Source of the DNA: Leucobacter chinensis
GTDB taxonomy: Bacteria; Actinomycetota; Actinomycetes; Actinomycetales; Microbacteriaceae
DNA length: 64,000 nucleotides
Direction of reading: 5' to 3'
NCBI RefSeq assembly: GCF_019049105.1
Contig: NZ_JAHQZR010000002.1
Location: 310,001 to 374,000 of the forward strand
Part shown: one piece after another, positions 38,762-47,903 of the stretch
How the letters are laid out: each line of letters starts with the position of its first letter
Numbering within the stretch: position 1 is the stretch's first letter
The notes under the pieces: model-generated
What the model saw: only the letters and a program-made list of their open reading frames with translations
Told to the model about the DNA's origin: nothing
Database searches by the model: none
Made by a program: the position numbers and the translations under genes

Positions 38762-38807
38762 TGAGCTACTGCTCGGAGTTCAGATGAAGGGGCTGAGGCG
38801 GTATGGT

Positions 38808-39173
38808 TTAGCGCTCGCCATCCATACGTTCTTCCCAACGCTGCTGTGCACGATCGGCATACGAATCTCTAGGTTTGGCCTTCGGTGATGAGCCGTTCTT
38901 CGCCGTTTGCACCCTGTTCTTCGGGTCAAACATAAAGAGTGCCCCACCGAGCATCGCGACGAAGCCGATAAGGCCAAGCCAAATCAACCCACCGGCAACG
39001 CCACCGATCAGAACTCCTACTCCGGCAAGAATAATGAGAGAGCCGATGACTATGGCTCGATACGAGGGGCCACCACCCGAGGCACGACTGGTAACGACGC
39101 TGTCTGCTTCACTCGCATACAGCCCCCGCTCCATCTCCTCGAGCAACCGCTGCTCGTGTTCTGAAAGGGCCAC
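38808..39173 (-). CDS. DUF3040 family membrane protein
   Basis: A 121-residue protein of the actinobacterial DUF3040 family. It starts MALSEHEQRLLEEMERGLY, the family hallmark, and has two membrane helices (AIVIGSLIILAGVGVLIGGV and LIWLGLIGFVAMLGGALFMF). Function unknown. In many actinobacteria it is found near division or wall genes. It is divergent from the polyprenyl synthase with a 65-bp gap that must hold two promoters. Confidence 0.9.
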   Translation of the reverse strand: MALSEHEQRLLEEMERGLYASEADSVVTSRASGGGPSYRAIVIGSLIILAGVGVLIGGVAGGLIWLGLIGFVAMLGGALFMFDPKNRVQTAKNGSSPKAKPRDSYADRAQQRWEERMDGER

Positions 39174-39238
39174 GATTTCCTCCGTAGAAACTGGACTTGC
39201 TTACTATGCATTCTACCCTGCCCGCCCCACAGTAGGCT

Positions 39239-40351
39239 ATGAATGTGCACCATACTCAAACCCTCGCAGAAATGACCCAGCAGCGCCTTGACGAAATCAT
39301 CGCCCAACAGCGAGAGGGCCTCAAAGAGATAGGCCCTGATTTTGCCCCGCTCCTTGACGAGGCCCACCTGTTCTTACAGGGCGGCAAGCGTCTCAGGGCT
39401 CAGTTTCTCGTGCTCGGTTACGAAGCGGTAGCCGGCAGCCACGACCGCAACGCCTCGACCCAAGGGGCATTCTCTGCCGTGCTCGACGCAGCATGCGCCC
39501 TCGAACTCTTTCACGCGGCCGCCCTCGTGCACGATGACATCATCGACCGTTCAGACTCACGCCGAGGCAGAGCCGCCTCGCACCGTTTCTTCGCGGGTGT
39601 GCATCGTGAGCGCGGTTACCGGGGCGACGCCGACCACTTTGGCGAGGCCGCCGCAATTCTGCTCGGCGATCTCCTGCAGTCGTGGGCCGACGAGACCCTC
39701 CAGCGCGCGCTCGACGCACTACCGAACCGTGACGCGGCCCTCGGTGCGAGGCAGCACTTCAACCGCATGCGCAGCGAGGTGGCCGTCGGCCAATTTCTCG
39801 ATGTGCTCGAGGAACAGCACCAGGCATTCGCCGAACACGAGGTACAGCTCGAACGCTCGACGAGGGTGCTCGTCTACAAGTCGGCGAAGTACAGTATCCA
39901 GGCTCCCATTCTCATCGGAGCAGCAATGGCCGGCGCATCACCCAAACAGCTCGGAGCACTCGCTGATTTCGGCCTGCCCGTTGGCGTTGCCTTTCAGCTT
40001 CGAGACGATCTGCTCGGTGTCTTCGGCAACGAACAGGTTACCGGCAAACCGAGCGGCGATGACCTCACCGAGGGCAAACGCACCGTGCTCGTCACTCTCG
40101 CTCGCGAGGGCCTCCCTTCGGGGCCGAAGCGCGTGTTCGACGACCTCCACGGCGACCCAACGCTCAACCGTGAACAAATCAGGGTGCTCCAGGACACCAT
40201 CAGCCAGACCGGAGCCAAAGCACGAGTCGAGACGATGATCTCTGGCAACGTGGGGCTCGCCCGCGAAGCACTCAGTGAGGCTGCACTCGACGAGAAAGCT
40301 GTGGCGGCCCTTATCTCGCTCGCCGAGTTCGCCGCGACCCGCGACGCCTAA
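39239..40351 (+). CDS. Polyprenyl diphosphate synthase
   Basis: A trans-prenyltransferase chain-elongating enzyme of 370 residues. The first aspartate-rich motif reads HDDIIDRSDSRRG (near 98-110) and the second FQLRDDLLGVFG (near 252-263). The lysine and arginine needed for diphosphate binding (GGKRLRAQFL) are near 49-58. Product length (geranylgeranyl or longer) cannot be told. It has the place of idsA2 in Mycobacterium, upstream of the Rv2175c-pknL pair. Short gap upstream; weak ribosome site. Confidence 0.92.
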   Translation: MNVHHTQTLAEMTQQRLDEIIAQQREGLKEIGPDFAPLLDEAHLFLQGGKRLRAQFLVLGYEAVAGSHDRNASTQGAFSAVLDAACALELFHAAALVHDDIIDRSDSRRGRAASHRFFAGVHRERGYRGDADHFGEAAAILLGDLLQSWADETLQRALDALPNRDAALGARQHFNRMRSEVAVGQFLDVLEEQHQAFAEHEVQLERSTRVLVYKSAKYSIQAPILIGAAMAGASPKQLGALADFGLPVGVAFQLRDDLLGVFGNEQVTGKPSGDDLTEGKRTVLVTLAREGLPSGPKRVFDDLHGDPTLNREQIRVLQDTISQTGAKARVETMISGNVGLAREALSEAALDEKAVAALISLAEFAATRDA

Positions 40352-40445
40352 GCCACGCCGCGAGTCAAGGCCGCACGGGCGGCGGCGTGAGTGTGTGCGC
40401 TCGAGAGTTCGAGCTACTCGTGCTGCTCGCTCAGCAACTATTCGA

Positions 40446-40790
40446 CTAAGCAAGCATCTGAATCGCGCGGCGCACGGGAGCCTTGTGCCCCTTGCGCAAC
40501 TCATCAATGGGGGTACCGCCAAGTTCTTCGCTCTCTGAGAGCACCCAGTCGATCGCTTCGTCGTTCGAAAAGCCAGAGTCTTCGAGCAGAATGAGCGTGC
40601 CGCGCAGACCCGAGACTGTCTCCGAATTCATTAGGAACAACGCGGGTATTTGCAGGACATTGTCGATGCGTTTTGCCGAGAGGTGGCGTTCCTCGATGAG
40701 TCGCCGTACCTGGCTCGGGGTAATCTCGAGCATCTCGGCAACATCAGGAATCGAAAGGTATTCTGGCTTTGTTTCATTCACAGGTAACAC
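40446..40790 (-). CDS. Rv2175c-family DNA-binding protein
   Basis: A 114-residue winged helix-turn-helix protein, LSIPDVAEMLEITPSQVRRLIEERHLSAKRI near 12-42, in the Rv2175c family. In M. tuberculosis Rv2175c is a substrate of the neighbouring kinase PknL, phosphorylated at an N-terminal threonine. Here a Thr at residue 7 (VNETKPEY) is the candidate. It is divergent from the PknL-like kinase gene across a 97-bp gap. Substrate relation is inferred from family and synteny, not seen. Confidence 0.88.
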   Translation of the reverse strand: MLPVNETKPEYLSIPDVAEMLEITPSQVRRLIEERHLSAKRIDNVLQIPALFLMNSETVSGLRGTLILLEDSGFSNDEAIDWVLSESEELGGTPIDELRKGHKAPVRRAIQMLA

Positions 40791-40887
40791 TTTGCCACGG
40801 TTCAGCTGAATGTTTCAAAGTCTGTATGCTCACTGGAACGCGGCGCGTGTACCCCCAGAAGCCTCTTGGGTTCCGTAGACTTCTCGT

Positions 40888-42810
40888 GTGACTTCTGTTT
40901 CCTCCGACCCGCTGATTGGGCACACCCTTGAGGGGCGCTATGTGATCCATTCGCGGATCGCGCGAGGAGGCATGGCAACCGTCTACATGGCGACTGACAA
41001 TCGTCTACACCGCACGGTCGCCATTAAGGCGATGCACCCCCACCTCGCTGAAGATCCAGATTTTCGCAACCGCTTCGAGCAAGAGGCTCGCAATGCCGCG
41101 AAGCTCACTCACCCAAACCTCGTCAGTGTGCTCGATCAGGGCGAAGAAGGCGAGACCGTCTACCTCGTCATGGAGTACTTGCCCGGCATCACGCTGCGTG
41201 AGCTGCTCAAACAGCAGCGTTTTCTCACGACCGAGCAAACCATCGAGGTGAGCGAGTCCATTCTTTCCGGGCTCAGCGCGGCCCACGCCGCTGGCATCAT
41301 CCACCGTGATCTCAAACCAGAAAACGTACTGCTCGCCGATGACGGCCGCATCAAACTTGCCGACTTCGGTCTCGCGCGCCCTGCGAGCGCAAACACGGGC
41401 ACCGGTCAGGCGCTGCTCGGCACAATCGCCTACCTCTCACCCGAACTCGTGACCCGTGGCGTCGCTGACAAGCAGAGCGACGTGTATGCCTTTGGCATCA
41501 TGATGTTTGAGATGCTGACAGGCGAGCAGCCTTTCACGGGCGATCAGCCGATGCAAATCGCCTATCAACACGCCCACGACGTAGTCCCTGCCCCTTCGAC
41601 GCTCAGCAGCCAGTCAACTCCAGAGCTCGACGCGATCGTGCTCTGGGCAACCGACAAAGAGCCTGAAAAACGCCCAGCCGACGCCGCCGAGATGCTACAG
41701 GCCGTCGAGGCTTCGCATGACGGCCCCGCCCCCGACTTCGCGACCAAGGTACTCGGAACGCAAGTGCTCACGACGCAGCTGCCATGCACGACTGTCGTCG
41801 ATCCGCTGCCAGAGGAACAGCCGACCCCTGACGCGCCGGCGCCCGCGCAAGAGGCGATCGAGCCACGTTCGGCGACTGCTCTCGCCTACGCAAGAGGCCG
41901 CAAGCAGCGACGCAAGGGAGCCATCATGCTCGGCATCGTCGCTGGCCTCGCGGCTATCGCAGCCGGCGTGGGCTGGTATTTCGGCTCTGGCCCGGGATCG
42001 CTCGTGACCGTGCCCGAGCTCGAGGGACTCACCGCCGAAGAAGCAACGCAAGCCCTCGAAGGAATGAACCTCATCGCCACCACGAGCGAGTGCTACGCAC
42101 TCACGACCGATGTGGGTGGCGTGGTCGACCTCGATCCAGCGCCAGGCACGCGGGTTGAGCGGGAATCATCGGTGAACCTCTGCATCTCGATCGGCCCCGA
42201 ATCGCTCGAGACTCCCGATCTCACCGGGCTCGACCTCGAAGAGGCCCAGAAGAAGATCAACGAGGCACGCTTCATCTCCGGCAAGGTTCGCGCCGAGCAG
42301 TTCAGCGACCAGCCAGAGGGAACCGTGCTCTGGACGAGCACTGAAGACGGCGACGAGTTGCCCCAGATGATGCCCGAGCAGAGCGTCATCGATGTGGTCG
42401 TCTCTGCCGGTCAACTTCCCGAGATTAGCGACCTGAGCGACGCCGAGGCCCGCGAAAAACTGGCAGAGGCCGGCCTTGAGATCGATGACGAGCTCGGCTG
42501 GCTCGAGTACAGCGATTCGGTCAAGGCTGACCGCGTGATCTCGGCCCACTACCCCGCCGACACCATGTACCGCGGCGACAGCGTCGGTCTCGTTGTTTCG
42601 CGCGGCCCCGAGCTCTTCGAGATTCCCGATGTTTCAGGCATGAAGCTGCAGGAAGCGATAGACCTCCTCTCAGAGGCTGGCTTCGAGCCGAGCACGCTCG
42701 TGCCAGAGATCTTGCGGGGCATGGCAGAGGTCAAAGAAAGCGTTCCAGGTGCTGGCGAAATGGCCCCGAAGGGCTCCGAGGTGCAGGTCAAGAGCGTTAT
42801 CTCGCTGTAG
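40888..42810 (+). CDS. pknL: Ser/Thr protein kinase with four PASTA domains (PknL-like)
   Basis: A membrane Ser/Thr kinase of 640 residues from GTG. Kinase domain about 15-275: glycine loop RIARGGMATVY, VAIKAMHPHL lysine, catalytic IIHRDLKPENVLLADD, DFG in LADFGLARP. A membrane helix (AIMLGIVAGLAAIAAGVGWYF, about 345-367) is followed by four extracellular PASTA domains, each beginning with a VPEL/TPDL/ISDL/IPDV motif. PASTA domains sense muropeptides or lipid II. M. tuberculosis PknL lacks PASTA; corynebacterial PknL has them. It follows the idsA-like gene and faces the Rv2175c-like gene. The kinase probably acts on Rv2175c and other wall or division proteins. Confidence 0.93.
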   Translation: MTSVSSDPLIGHTLEGRYVIHSRIARGGMATVYMATDNRLHRTVAIKAMHPHLAEDPDFRNRFEQEARNAAKLTHPNLVSVLDQGEEGETVYLVMEYLPGITLRELLKQQRFLTTEQTIEVSESILSGLSAAHAAGIIHRDLKPENVLLADDGRIKLADFGLARPASANTGTGQALLGTIAYLSPELVTRGVADKQSDVYAFGIMMFEMLTGEQPFTGDQPMQIAYQHAHDVVPAPSTLSSQSTPELDAIVLWATDKEPEKRPADAAEMLQAVEASHDGPAPDFATKVLGTQVLTTQLPCTTVVDPLPEEQPTPDAPAPAQEAIEPRSATALAYARGRKQRRKGAIMLGIVAGLAAIAAGVGWYFGSGPGSLVTVPELEGLTAEEATQALEGMNLIATTSECYALTTDVGGVVDLDPAPGTRVERESSVNLCISIGPESLETPDLTGLDLEEAQKKINEARFISGKVRAEQFSDQPEGTVLWTSTEDGDELPQMMPEQSVIDVVVSAGQLPEISDLSDAEAREKLAEAGLEIDDELGWLEYSDSVKADRVISAHYPADTMYRGDSVGLVVSRGPELFEIPDVSGMKLQEAIDLLSEAGFEPSTLVPEILRGMAEVKESVPGAGEMAPKGSEVQVKSVISL

Positions 42811-42840
42811 CCACGAGCCTCGGGCTGTGTGGCCGTGGCG

Positions 42841-42864
42841 GTCACGGTCACGGTCACGGTCACG
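42841..42864. repeat. Hexamer tandem repeat GTCACG x4
   Basis: Four exact copies of GTCACG at 42841-42864, 31 nt after the kinase stop. Intergenic and non-coding in frame; probably neutral slippage, or part of the complex intergenic structure before the palindrome. Confidence 0.85.
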
Positions 42865-42906
42865 AGGGTCGCGCACCGGGCTGCGAGACCGCAAACCGAA
42901 TCCATA

Positions 42907-42952
42907 TGACGAAAAGCAGGGTGTTTCTCTACGAACACCCTGCTTTTCGTCA
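42907..42952. repeat. Long palindrome, copy 1, between pknL and aroG
   Basis: A 19-bp perfect stem, left TGACGAAAAGCAGGGTGTT (42907-42925), loop of 8 nt, right arm 42934-42952. The same arms occur at 56028-56079 with 23-bp arms. The right flank CAAGTAAAC is also shared (CAAGTGAAC in the other copy). Both copies lie between convergent genes, so it could act as a two-way terminator, but conserved arms over two loci suggest a repeated element. Confidence 0.9.
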
Positions 42953-42979
42953 AGTAAACCGCAAAAGCTCAGGCAACGT

Positions 42980-43016
42980 GCCACAGCGGAGCGCCGCTTC
43001 AGCGCCACAGCGGAGC
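42980..43016. repeat. Two copies of GCCACAGCGGAGC 24 nt apart
   Basis: GCCACAGCGGAGC at 42980-42992 and again at 43004-43016, in the gap between the palindrome and aroG. The surrounding GC-rich sequence is loosely repetitive. No function is seen. Confidence 0.6.
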
Positions 43017-43056
43017 GGCGTTGCAGCAAAACTCAGCGACGCGGCACTTCAGACCC

Positions 43057-44427
43057 TCAGTGGCGGCGCTTCAGCTCTTCGGCAACCTGGAACGCCAGCT
43101 CGAGCGACTGGCGGTGGTTGAGCCGCGGATCGCAGACCGACTCGTAGCGTGCTTCAAGCGCAAGCTCGTCGATGTTCTCTGCACCGCCCAAGCACTCGGT
43201 CACGTCGTCGCCCGTGAGCTCAACGTGCATGCCGCCCGGGTAGGTGCCGACCTCGCGGTGGGCCTCGAAGAAGCCCTTGAGCTCGTCCATGATCTCGTCG
43301 AAGCGACGCGTCTTGAAGCCGTTGGGTGTCGTAATGCCGTTGCCGTGCATTGGGTCGGTGACCCACAGCGGCAGGGCACCGGCATCGCGCACGCCCTCGA
43401 GCAGGCCCGGCAGCACGTCGCGAATCTTGCCCGCGCCCATGCGCGTAATGAAGGTGAGGCGGCCCGGCTCGCGCTCTGGGTCGAGCTTGTCGATGAGCCG
43501 TAGGGCATCATCGAGCTTCGTCGTCGGCCCGAGCTTGACGCCGATGGGGTTCTTGACTTTCGAGAGAAACTCGACGTGCGCGCCGTTGATGTCGCGTGTG
43601 CGCTCGCCGATCCACAGCATGTGTGCCGAGGTGTCGTAGATGTCGCCGGTGCGCGAGTCGGTGCGAGTGAGCTGGCGCTCGTACTCGAGCAGCAGCGCTT
43701 CATGGCTCACGAAGAACTCGGTGCGTTCGAGCGCGCCGAAGTCTACCCCGCAGGCCATCATGAAGCGCACGGCCCGGTCTATCTCGGCGGCGAGAGCCTC
43801 GTAGCGCTGGTTCACGGGATTCGAGATGAATCCCTTGTTCCAGTCGTGCACGAGCCTCAGATCAGCGAAGCCGCCCTGCGTGAACGCGCGAATGAGGTTC
43901 AGCGTCGAAGCCGACACGTGGTAGCCCTGTAGTAGGCGCTCGGGGTTTGGCGTGCGCGACTCCTCGGTGAAGTCGTAGCCGTTCACAAGATCGCCGCGGT
44001 ACGCGGGAAGCGTCACTCCGTCGCGAGTCTCGGTGTCGCTCGAGCGGGGCTTCGCGAACTGGCCGGCCATGCGGCCGACCTTAATCACGGGCATCGAGGC
44101 ACCGTACGTGAGCACGACGGCCATCTGCAGCAGCGTTTTTACACGATCGCGGATCTTATCAGCGGTCGCCGCCTCGAACGTCTCAGCGCAATCGCCGCCC
44201 TGCAGCAAGAACGCTTCTCCGCGGGCAGCGGCAGCAAGCCTCGACTTCAGAACGTCTGCTTCACCGGCAAAAACGAGCGGAGGTTGCGTGCTGAGCTGCG
44301 AGAGCACGCCGTTGAGCGTCTTCTCGTCGTTCCAGACGGGCTGCTGTTTCGCCTCGAGATCGCGATAGGTATCAAAGCCTTGCATCCCGACTGACTGCAG
44401 ATTCGTCTGAATATCCTGGTGATCCAC
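43057..44427 (-). CDS. aroG: Class II 3-deoxy-7-phosphoheptulonate synthase
   Basis: Class II DAHP synthase, the first step of aromatic amino acid synthesis. The GTG at 44427 with AAGGAT upstream gives 456 residues; a longer reading to 44475 has no support. LLQGGDCAETFEA (near 80-92) carries the metal-binding cysteine; KPRSSDTETRDGVTLPAYRGD and GERTRDINGAHVEFLSKVKNPIGVK contain substrate-binding residues; the histidine in WVTDPMHGNGI is metal-binding. It has the same neighbourhood as Mycobacterium Rv2178c, after pknL. Confidence 0.95.
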   Translation of the reverse strand: MDHQDIQTNLQSVGMQGFDTYRDLEAKQQPVWNDEKTLNGVLSQLSTQPPLVFAGEADVLKSRLAAAARGEAFLLQGGDCAETFEAATADKIRDRVKTLLQMAVVLTYGASMPVIKVGRMAGQFAKPRSSDTETRDGVTLPAYRGDLVNGYDFTEESRTPNPERLLQGYHVSASTLNLIRAFTQGGFADLRLVHDWNKGFISNPVNQRYEALAAEIDRAVRFMMACGVDFGALERTEFFVSHEALLLEYERQLTRTDSRTGDIYDTSAHMLWIGERTRDINGAHVEFLSKVKNPIGVKLGPTTKLDDALRLIDKLDPEREPGRLTFITRMGAGKIRDVLPGLLEGVRDAGALPLWVTDPMHGNGITTPNGFKTRRFDEIMDELKGFFEAHREVGTYPGGMHVELTGDDVTECLGGAENIDELALEARYESVCDPRLNHRQSLELAFQVAEELKRRH

Positions 44428-44508
44428 GCACTTATCCTTAAGTTTCGAGAGTACGCCGAGCTGACGTAACCCCATTGTAAACGGGGTGTCAAATCGTTGT
44501 CGCGGTCT

Positions 44509-45189
44509 TTACGCCTTCGCGCGGTTTCGTACGCTTGAGGCGTAAATATCGACGTATTCTTGCTGGCTGAGCTTCTGAATTTCGTACATGATTTCGTCGG
44601 TGACGCTTCGCAGCACGAAACGATCGGCGGCCATGCCCTGAAAGCGGGTGAAGTCGAGCGGTTCGCCGATGATCGAGCCGATGCGGCGCACCCGCGGAAT
44701 CTTCTTGCCGATCGGAAGCGCCTTTTCGGTATCGACCATAATGGCGGGCACGACGACGGCACCTGATTCAACGACGAGTCGGGCGACACCCGTGCGGCCG
44801 CGATACAGGCGCGCGTCTGGGCTCCTCGTACCCTCGGGGTACATCGCGAGCATGTTGCCTTTATCAAGCACCCCAAGTCCGGTGTTGAGCGCCGCCTCAG
44901 AGGCTTTGCCGCCCGAACGGTCAATGGGAATCTGGCCGGTTGCGAGCATGAAGTGTTTCACAAACCAACCGCTGAGCCCCTTGCCGGTGAAGTAATCACT
45001 CTTGGCGAGAAAGTGCACACGGCGATCGATCATGAGCGGAAGGAAGAACGAGTCGATGACCGAGAGGTGGTTGCCGACGATGATGACCGGCCCTGTCGGC
45101 GGGATGTTTTCAGCCCCTTCGATCCAGGGGCGATAGATAAGTTTGACGAGTGGCCCAACGATCAGGTGTTTGAGGATCCAATAAATCAT
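44509..45189 (-). CDS. plsC: 1-acyl-sn-glycerol-3-phosphate acyltransferase (PlsC-like)
   Basis: PlsC-family acyltransferase of 226 residues. I choose the ATG at 45189 with GGAG upstream. Motif I GNHLSVIDSF (HxxxxD), motif II region VHFLAKSDYFTGKGLSG, and motif III YPEGTRSPDARLYRGRTGVARL are intact. It makes phosphatidic acid or a related acylation of a membrane lipid. The N-terminus (YWILKHLIVGPLVKLIY) is a membrane anchor. Equivalent to mycobacterial Rv2182c. Divergent from the acyl-CoA ligase gene, with a shared fatty-acid theme. Confidence 0.93.
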   Translation of the reverse strand: MIYWILKHLIVGPLVKLIYRPWIEGAENIPPTGPVIIVGNHLSVIDSFFLPLMIDRRVHFLAKSDYFTGKGLSGWFVKHFMLATGQIPIDRSGGKASEAALNTGLGVLDKGNMLAMYPEGTRSPDARLYRGRTGVARLVVESGAVVVPAIMVDTEKALPIGKKIPRVRRIGSIIGEPLDFTRFQGMAADRFVLRSVTDEIMYEIQKLSQQEYVDIYASSVRNRAKA

Positions 45190-45352
45190 CGAGTTTCTCT
45201 CCAAAGGAATGACGGTTGAGGCTCTCAAAGAATATACCCCAGCGCCAATGCGATAAGGGTATTGAGGCTGTCGGGGCTAAGGTGGTTATGACAAGATGCC
45301 CGTAACGGGTCGGCAAACCTACCGTCCTAGAATAGGTATCAAAGGAGCTACC

Positions 45353-47185
45353 GTGAATCAAACTGAAACCCCCCTGCTCGTTCCACTCACACCAGAGAGC
45401 AATATCACTTCACTTCTTGAAGAACGAGTTCAGGCCACGCCTCACCAAGCACTTTTTGCCGTTCCGCAGGGCGACGGGTGGCGTGACATTACCGCGACCG
45501 AGTTTCGCAACCAGGTCGTCAGCCTCGCAAAGGGCCTCATCGCCCAGGGCATCAAGCCCGGCGACAAGATCGCTTTCATGTGCAAGACGAGCTACGAGTG
45601 GTCGCTCATCGACTTCGCCATCTTCTACGCGGGCGCCGTCATGGTGCCAATCTACGAGACCTCGTCACCGCTGCAGATCCACTGGGTTCTCGAAGACTCG
45701 GGCGCACGTGCGATCATTCTGCAGGCCGAGGAATACCACGAGCGCTTCTCAGAGATTCGCGGTAACACCCCAAACATCGACCTTGTCTGGCGCATGGACG
45801 AGGGTGACCTTGATACCCTCGCGGCTGCTGGCGCTGAGGTCAGCGACGAGACTCTCGAAGAGCGCCGCAGCGCGGCCAAGGGCGAAGACATCGCGACCCT
45901 CATCTACACCTCGGGTTCGACCGGCCGCCCCAAGGGCTGCGTGCTCACCCACTCAAACTTTGTCGATCTGTCGCGCAACGCGGCCGCGGGCCTCAACGAG
46001 GTTGTTCGCGAGCCGGGCGCATCGACCCTCCTCTTCGTCACCCTCGCCCACGTCTTCGCCCGCTTCATCTCGGTGCTCTGCGTGTACTCGGGTGTGCGCG
46101 TCGGCCACCAGCCCGACACCTCACAGCTCGTGCCCTCGCTCGGCTCGTTCCGCCCCTCGTTCATTCTCGCGGTGCCCCGCGTGTTCGAGAAGGTGTACAA
46201 CTCGGCAGAGCAGAAGGCAGAGGCCGGCCGCAAGGGCAAGATCTTCCGTGCCGCTGCAGCCTGCGCCGTTGAGTACTCAGAGGCGCTCGAAAAAGGCAAG
46301 GTCGGCTTTGGTCTGAAGCTCAAGTACGCGCTCTACGACAAGCTCGTCTTCGCGAAGCTGCGCGAGACCCTTGGCGGCCGCGTGAAGTACGCGATCTCGG
46401 GCTCGGCGCCGCTGTCGCGCTACCTCGGCCACTTCTACCACTCACTCACCATCAAGGTGCTCGAGGGCTACGGCCTCACCGAGACGACCGCACCGGTCAC
46501 CGTGAACCTGCCCGATAAGTTCAAGATCGGCACCGTTGGCCCCGCACTGCCAGGCCACACCGTGCGCATCGCTGACGACGGCGAAATTCAGGTGAAGGGC
46601 ATCGACGTATTCAAGGAGTACTGGAACAACCCCGAAGAGACCAAGAAGGTCTTCACCGAAGACGGGTTCTTCAAGACGGGCGACCTTGGCACGCTCGACG
46701 CCGACGGCTACCTCAGCATTACCGGCCGTAAGAAAGAGATCATCGTCACCGCCGGCGGCAAAAACGTTGCCCCGGCCGTCCTCGAAGACGCGATTCGCGC
46801 GAACCCGATCGTCGGCCAGATCGTCGTCGTCGGCGACCAGAAGCCGTTCATCGCGGCCCTCGTCACCCTCGACACCGAAATGCTGCCGACCTGGCTTACG
46901 AACAACGGCGAAGACCCGAACATGTCGCTCAACGAGGCAGCGGCCCACCCCAAGGTTCTCGCCGAGATTCAGCGCGCGGTCGACGAGGGCAACGCGTACA
47001 TGTCGCGTGCCGAGTCGATCCGCAAATTCGTGGTGCTGCCCACCGACTTCACTGAAGATTCGGGCCACCTCACGCCCAAGATGAGCATCAAGCGCGACAA
47101 TATCTTGCGTGATTTCCAGGCCGACATCGACAAGATCTACGGTGATAACCCGCAGACCGAGGCGTTGCACACGCACGGCAAGTAG
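45353..47185 (+). CDS. fadD15: Long-chain fatty acid-CoA ligase, FadD15 type
   Basis: AMP-forming acyl-CoA synthetase of 610 residues. The GTG at 45353 follows AAAGGAG (45341-45347) and is preferred over 45296. Motif A8 segments: YTSGSTGRPKGCVLTH (184-199, P-loop), LEGYGLTETTAP (about 370-381) and RKKEIIVTAGGKN (about 460-472). Length and position match the Mycobacterium FadD15 line after aroG and the acyltransferase. It activates fatty acids for beta-oxidation or lipid synthesis. Strongly biased codon use suggests good expression. A strong terminator follows. Confidence 0.95.
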   Translation: MNQTETPLLVPLTPESNITSLLEERVQATPHQALFAVPQGDGWRDITATEFRNQVVSLAKGLIAQGIKPGDKIAFMCKTSYEWSLIDFAIFYAGAVMVPIYETSSPLQIHWVLEDSGARAIILQAEEYHERFSEIRGNTPNIDLVWRMDEGDLDTLAAAGAEVSDETLEERRSAAKGEDIATLIYTSGSTGRPKGCVLTHSNFVDLSRNAAAGLNEVVREPGASTLLFVTLAHVFARFISVLCVYSGVRVGHQPDTSQLVPSLGSFRPSFILAVPRVFEKVYNSAEQKAEAGRKGKIFRAAAACAVEYSEALEKGKVGFGLKLKYALYDKLVFAKLRETLGGRVKYAISGSAPLSRYLGHFYHSLTIKVLEGYGLTETTAPVTVNLPDKFKIGTVGPALPGHTVRIADDGEIQVKGIDVFKEYWNNPEETKKVFTEDGFFKTGDLGTLDADGYLSITGRKKEIIVTAGGKNVAPAVLEDAIRANPIVGQIVVVGDQKPFIAALVTLDTEMLPTWLTNNGEDPNMSLNEAAAHPKVLAEIQRAVDEGNAYMSRAESIRKFVVLPTDFTEDSGHLTPKMSIKRDNILRDFQADIDKIYGDNPQTEALHTHGK

Positions 47186-47200
47186 GCATTCGCCGCTCAC

Positions 47201-47241
47201 GAGAGAGGGCCCCACGCAGAACATGCGTGGGGCCCTCTCTC
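47201..47241. terminator. Strong terminator between fadD and def
   Basis: A perfect 18-bp stem GAGAGAGGGCCCCACGCA (47201-47218) and its complement (47224-47241), loop GAACA. It lies between the convergent fadD (plus) and def (minus) genes and could end both. Confidence 0.93.
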
Positions 47242-47275
47242 GGTTTCGATGGCGGCGGATCGCGCGGCTTGCGCC

Positions 47276-47767
47276 CTAGAACCAGGACGAGGCGCGAATC
47301 TCGCGAAGCGCCTTGCCGCGCTCTGCACGCTCAAGGCGATCGAGGTACAGCTTGCCGTCGAGGTGATCACACTCATGTTGGAGTGCCTGCGCAAGGAGCC
47401 CCTCGCCCGTAATCACCACCTCGTTGCCTTCGAGGTCGATACCGCGCACGGTGGCCTTCGGGTACCGCATGACGGGATACCAGAGGTCGGGCACTGAGAG
47501 GCAGCCCTCACCCGTAGCCTCGGGCTCTCCCTCGAGCGAGACAATCTCGGGGTTCAGGACATACTGAAGCTTGCCCTCGATGTTGAGGCTGAAGGCACGC
47601 AGCTGATGGCCGATCTGGTTCGAGGCGAGCCCCGCGCGGCCATCCATGTCGACGGTGTCGAGCAGGTCTTGCACGTGCTGCCTCACGCCGTCGTCGATGG
47701 CCCCTACTGGTTGGCACGGAGCAGCAAGAACGGGATCACCGAAGAGGCGAATGTCACGAATAGCCAT
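47276..47767 (-). CDS. def: Peptide deformylase
   Basis: Def removes the formyl group that Fmt puts on initiator methionine. I take the ATG at 47767 ([14 protein letters not shown]); 163 residues. All three metal-site motifs are present: [22 protein letters not shown] (Cys ligand) and [12 protein letters not shown] (HEXXH). The upstream frame to 47821 gives extra N-terminal residues without support. It is divergent from the ParA-like gene, and Fmt is at 3.3-4.2 kb, not nearby. Confidence 0.95.
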   Translation of the reverse strand: MAIRDIRLFGDPVLAAPCQPVGAIDDGVRQHVQDLLDTVDMDGRAGLASNQIGHQLRAFSLNIEGKLQYVLNPEIVSLEGEPEATGEGCLSVPDLWYPVMRYPKATVRGIDLEGNEVVITGEGLLAQALQHECDHLDGKLYLDRLERAERGKALREIRASSWF

Positions 47768-47903
47768 AACGAAGAGGCCACCTATCTCATGAGTCGATGT
47801 GTGAAGAAGACAATGAGACAAATTCTAACGAACTGTGCCAAAGATATTGCTCAGTGCCCACTTTTCTTCGAGGGTTTCAAGGTTCACAGGGTAGAGTTAA
47901 AGC

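Larger units (their letters stand above)
38322..38807. other. Gene-free stretch of 486 bp between mraZ and the DUF3040 gene
   Basis: It holds, from left to right, the mraZ leader with MraZ box, an AT-rich segment (about 38385-38470), four GC-rich 15-bp repeats (38546-38604) and a terminator (38730-38761). Small frames across the repeats on both strands look like repeat artefacts, for example GQWIVGQRSAGQWSAA on the minus strand. No RNA gene was recognised. Confidence 0.7.

Noticed and set aside
42549-42953. Small frames with MTKSRVF start on minus and plus strands around both palindromes
   Set aside because: They start inside the palindrome; the MTKSRVF string is a translation of the shared repeat, not a conserved protein.
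45417-46316. 299-residue frame on plus in another frame of fadD
   Set aside because: Arg/Ser-rich shadow typical of GC-rich coding DNA; the 610-residue ligase has all motifs.
46442-47224. 260-residue minus-strand frame opposite fadD
   Set aside because: Antisense shadow of a strongly codon-biased gene; no family signal.
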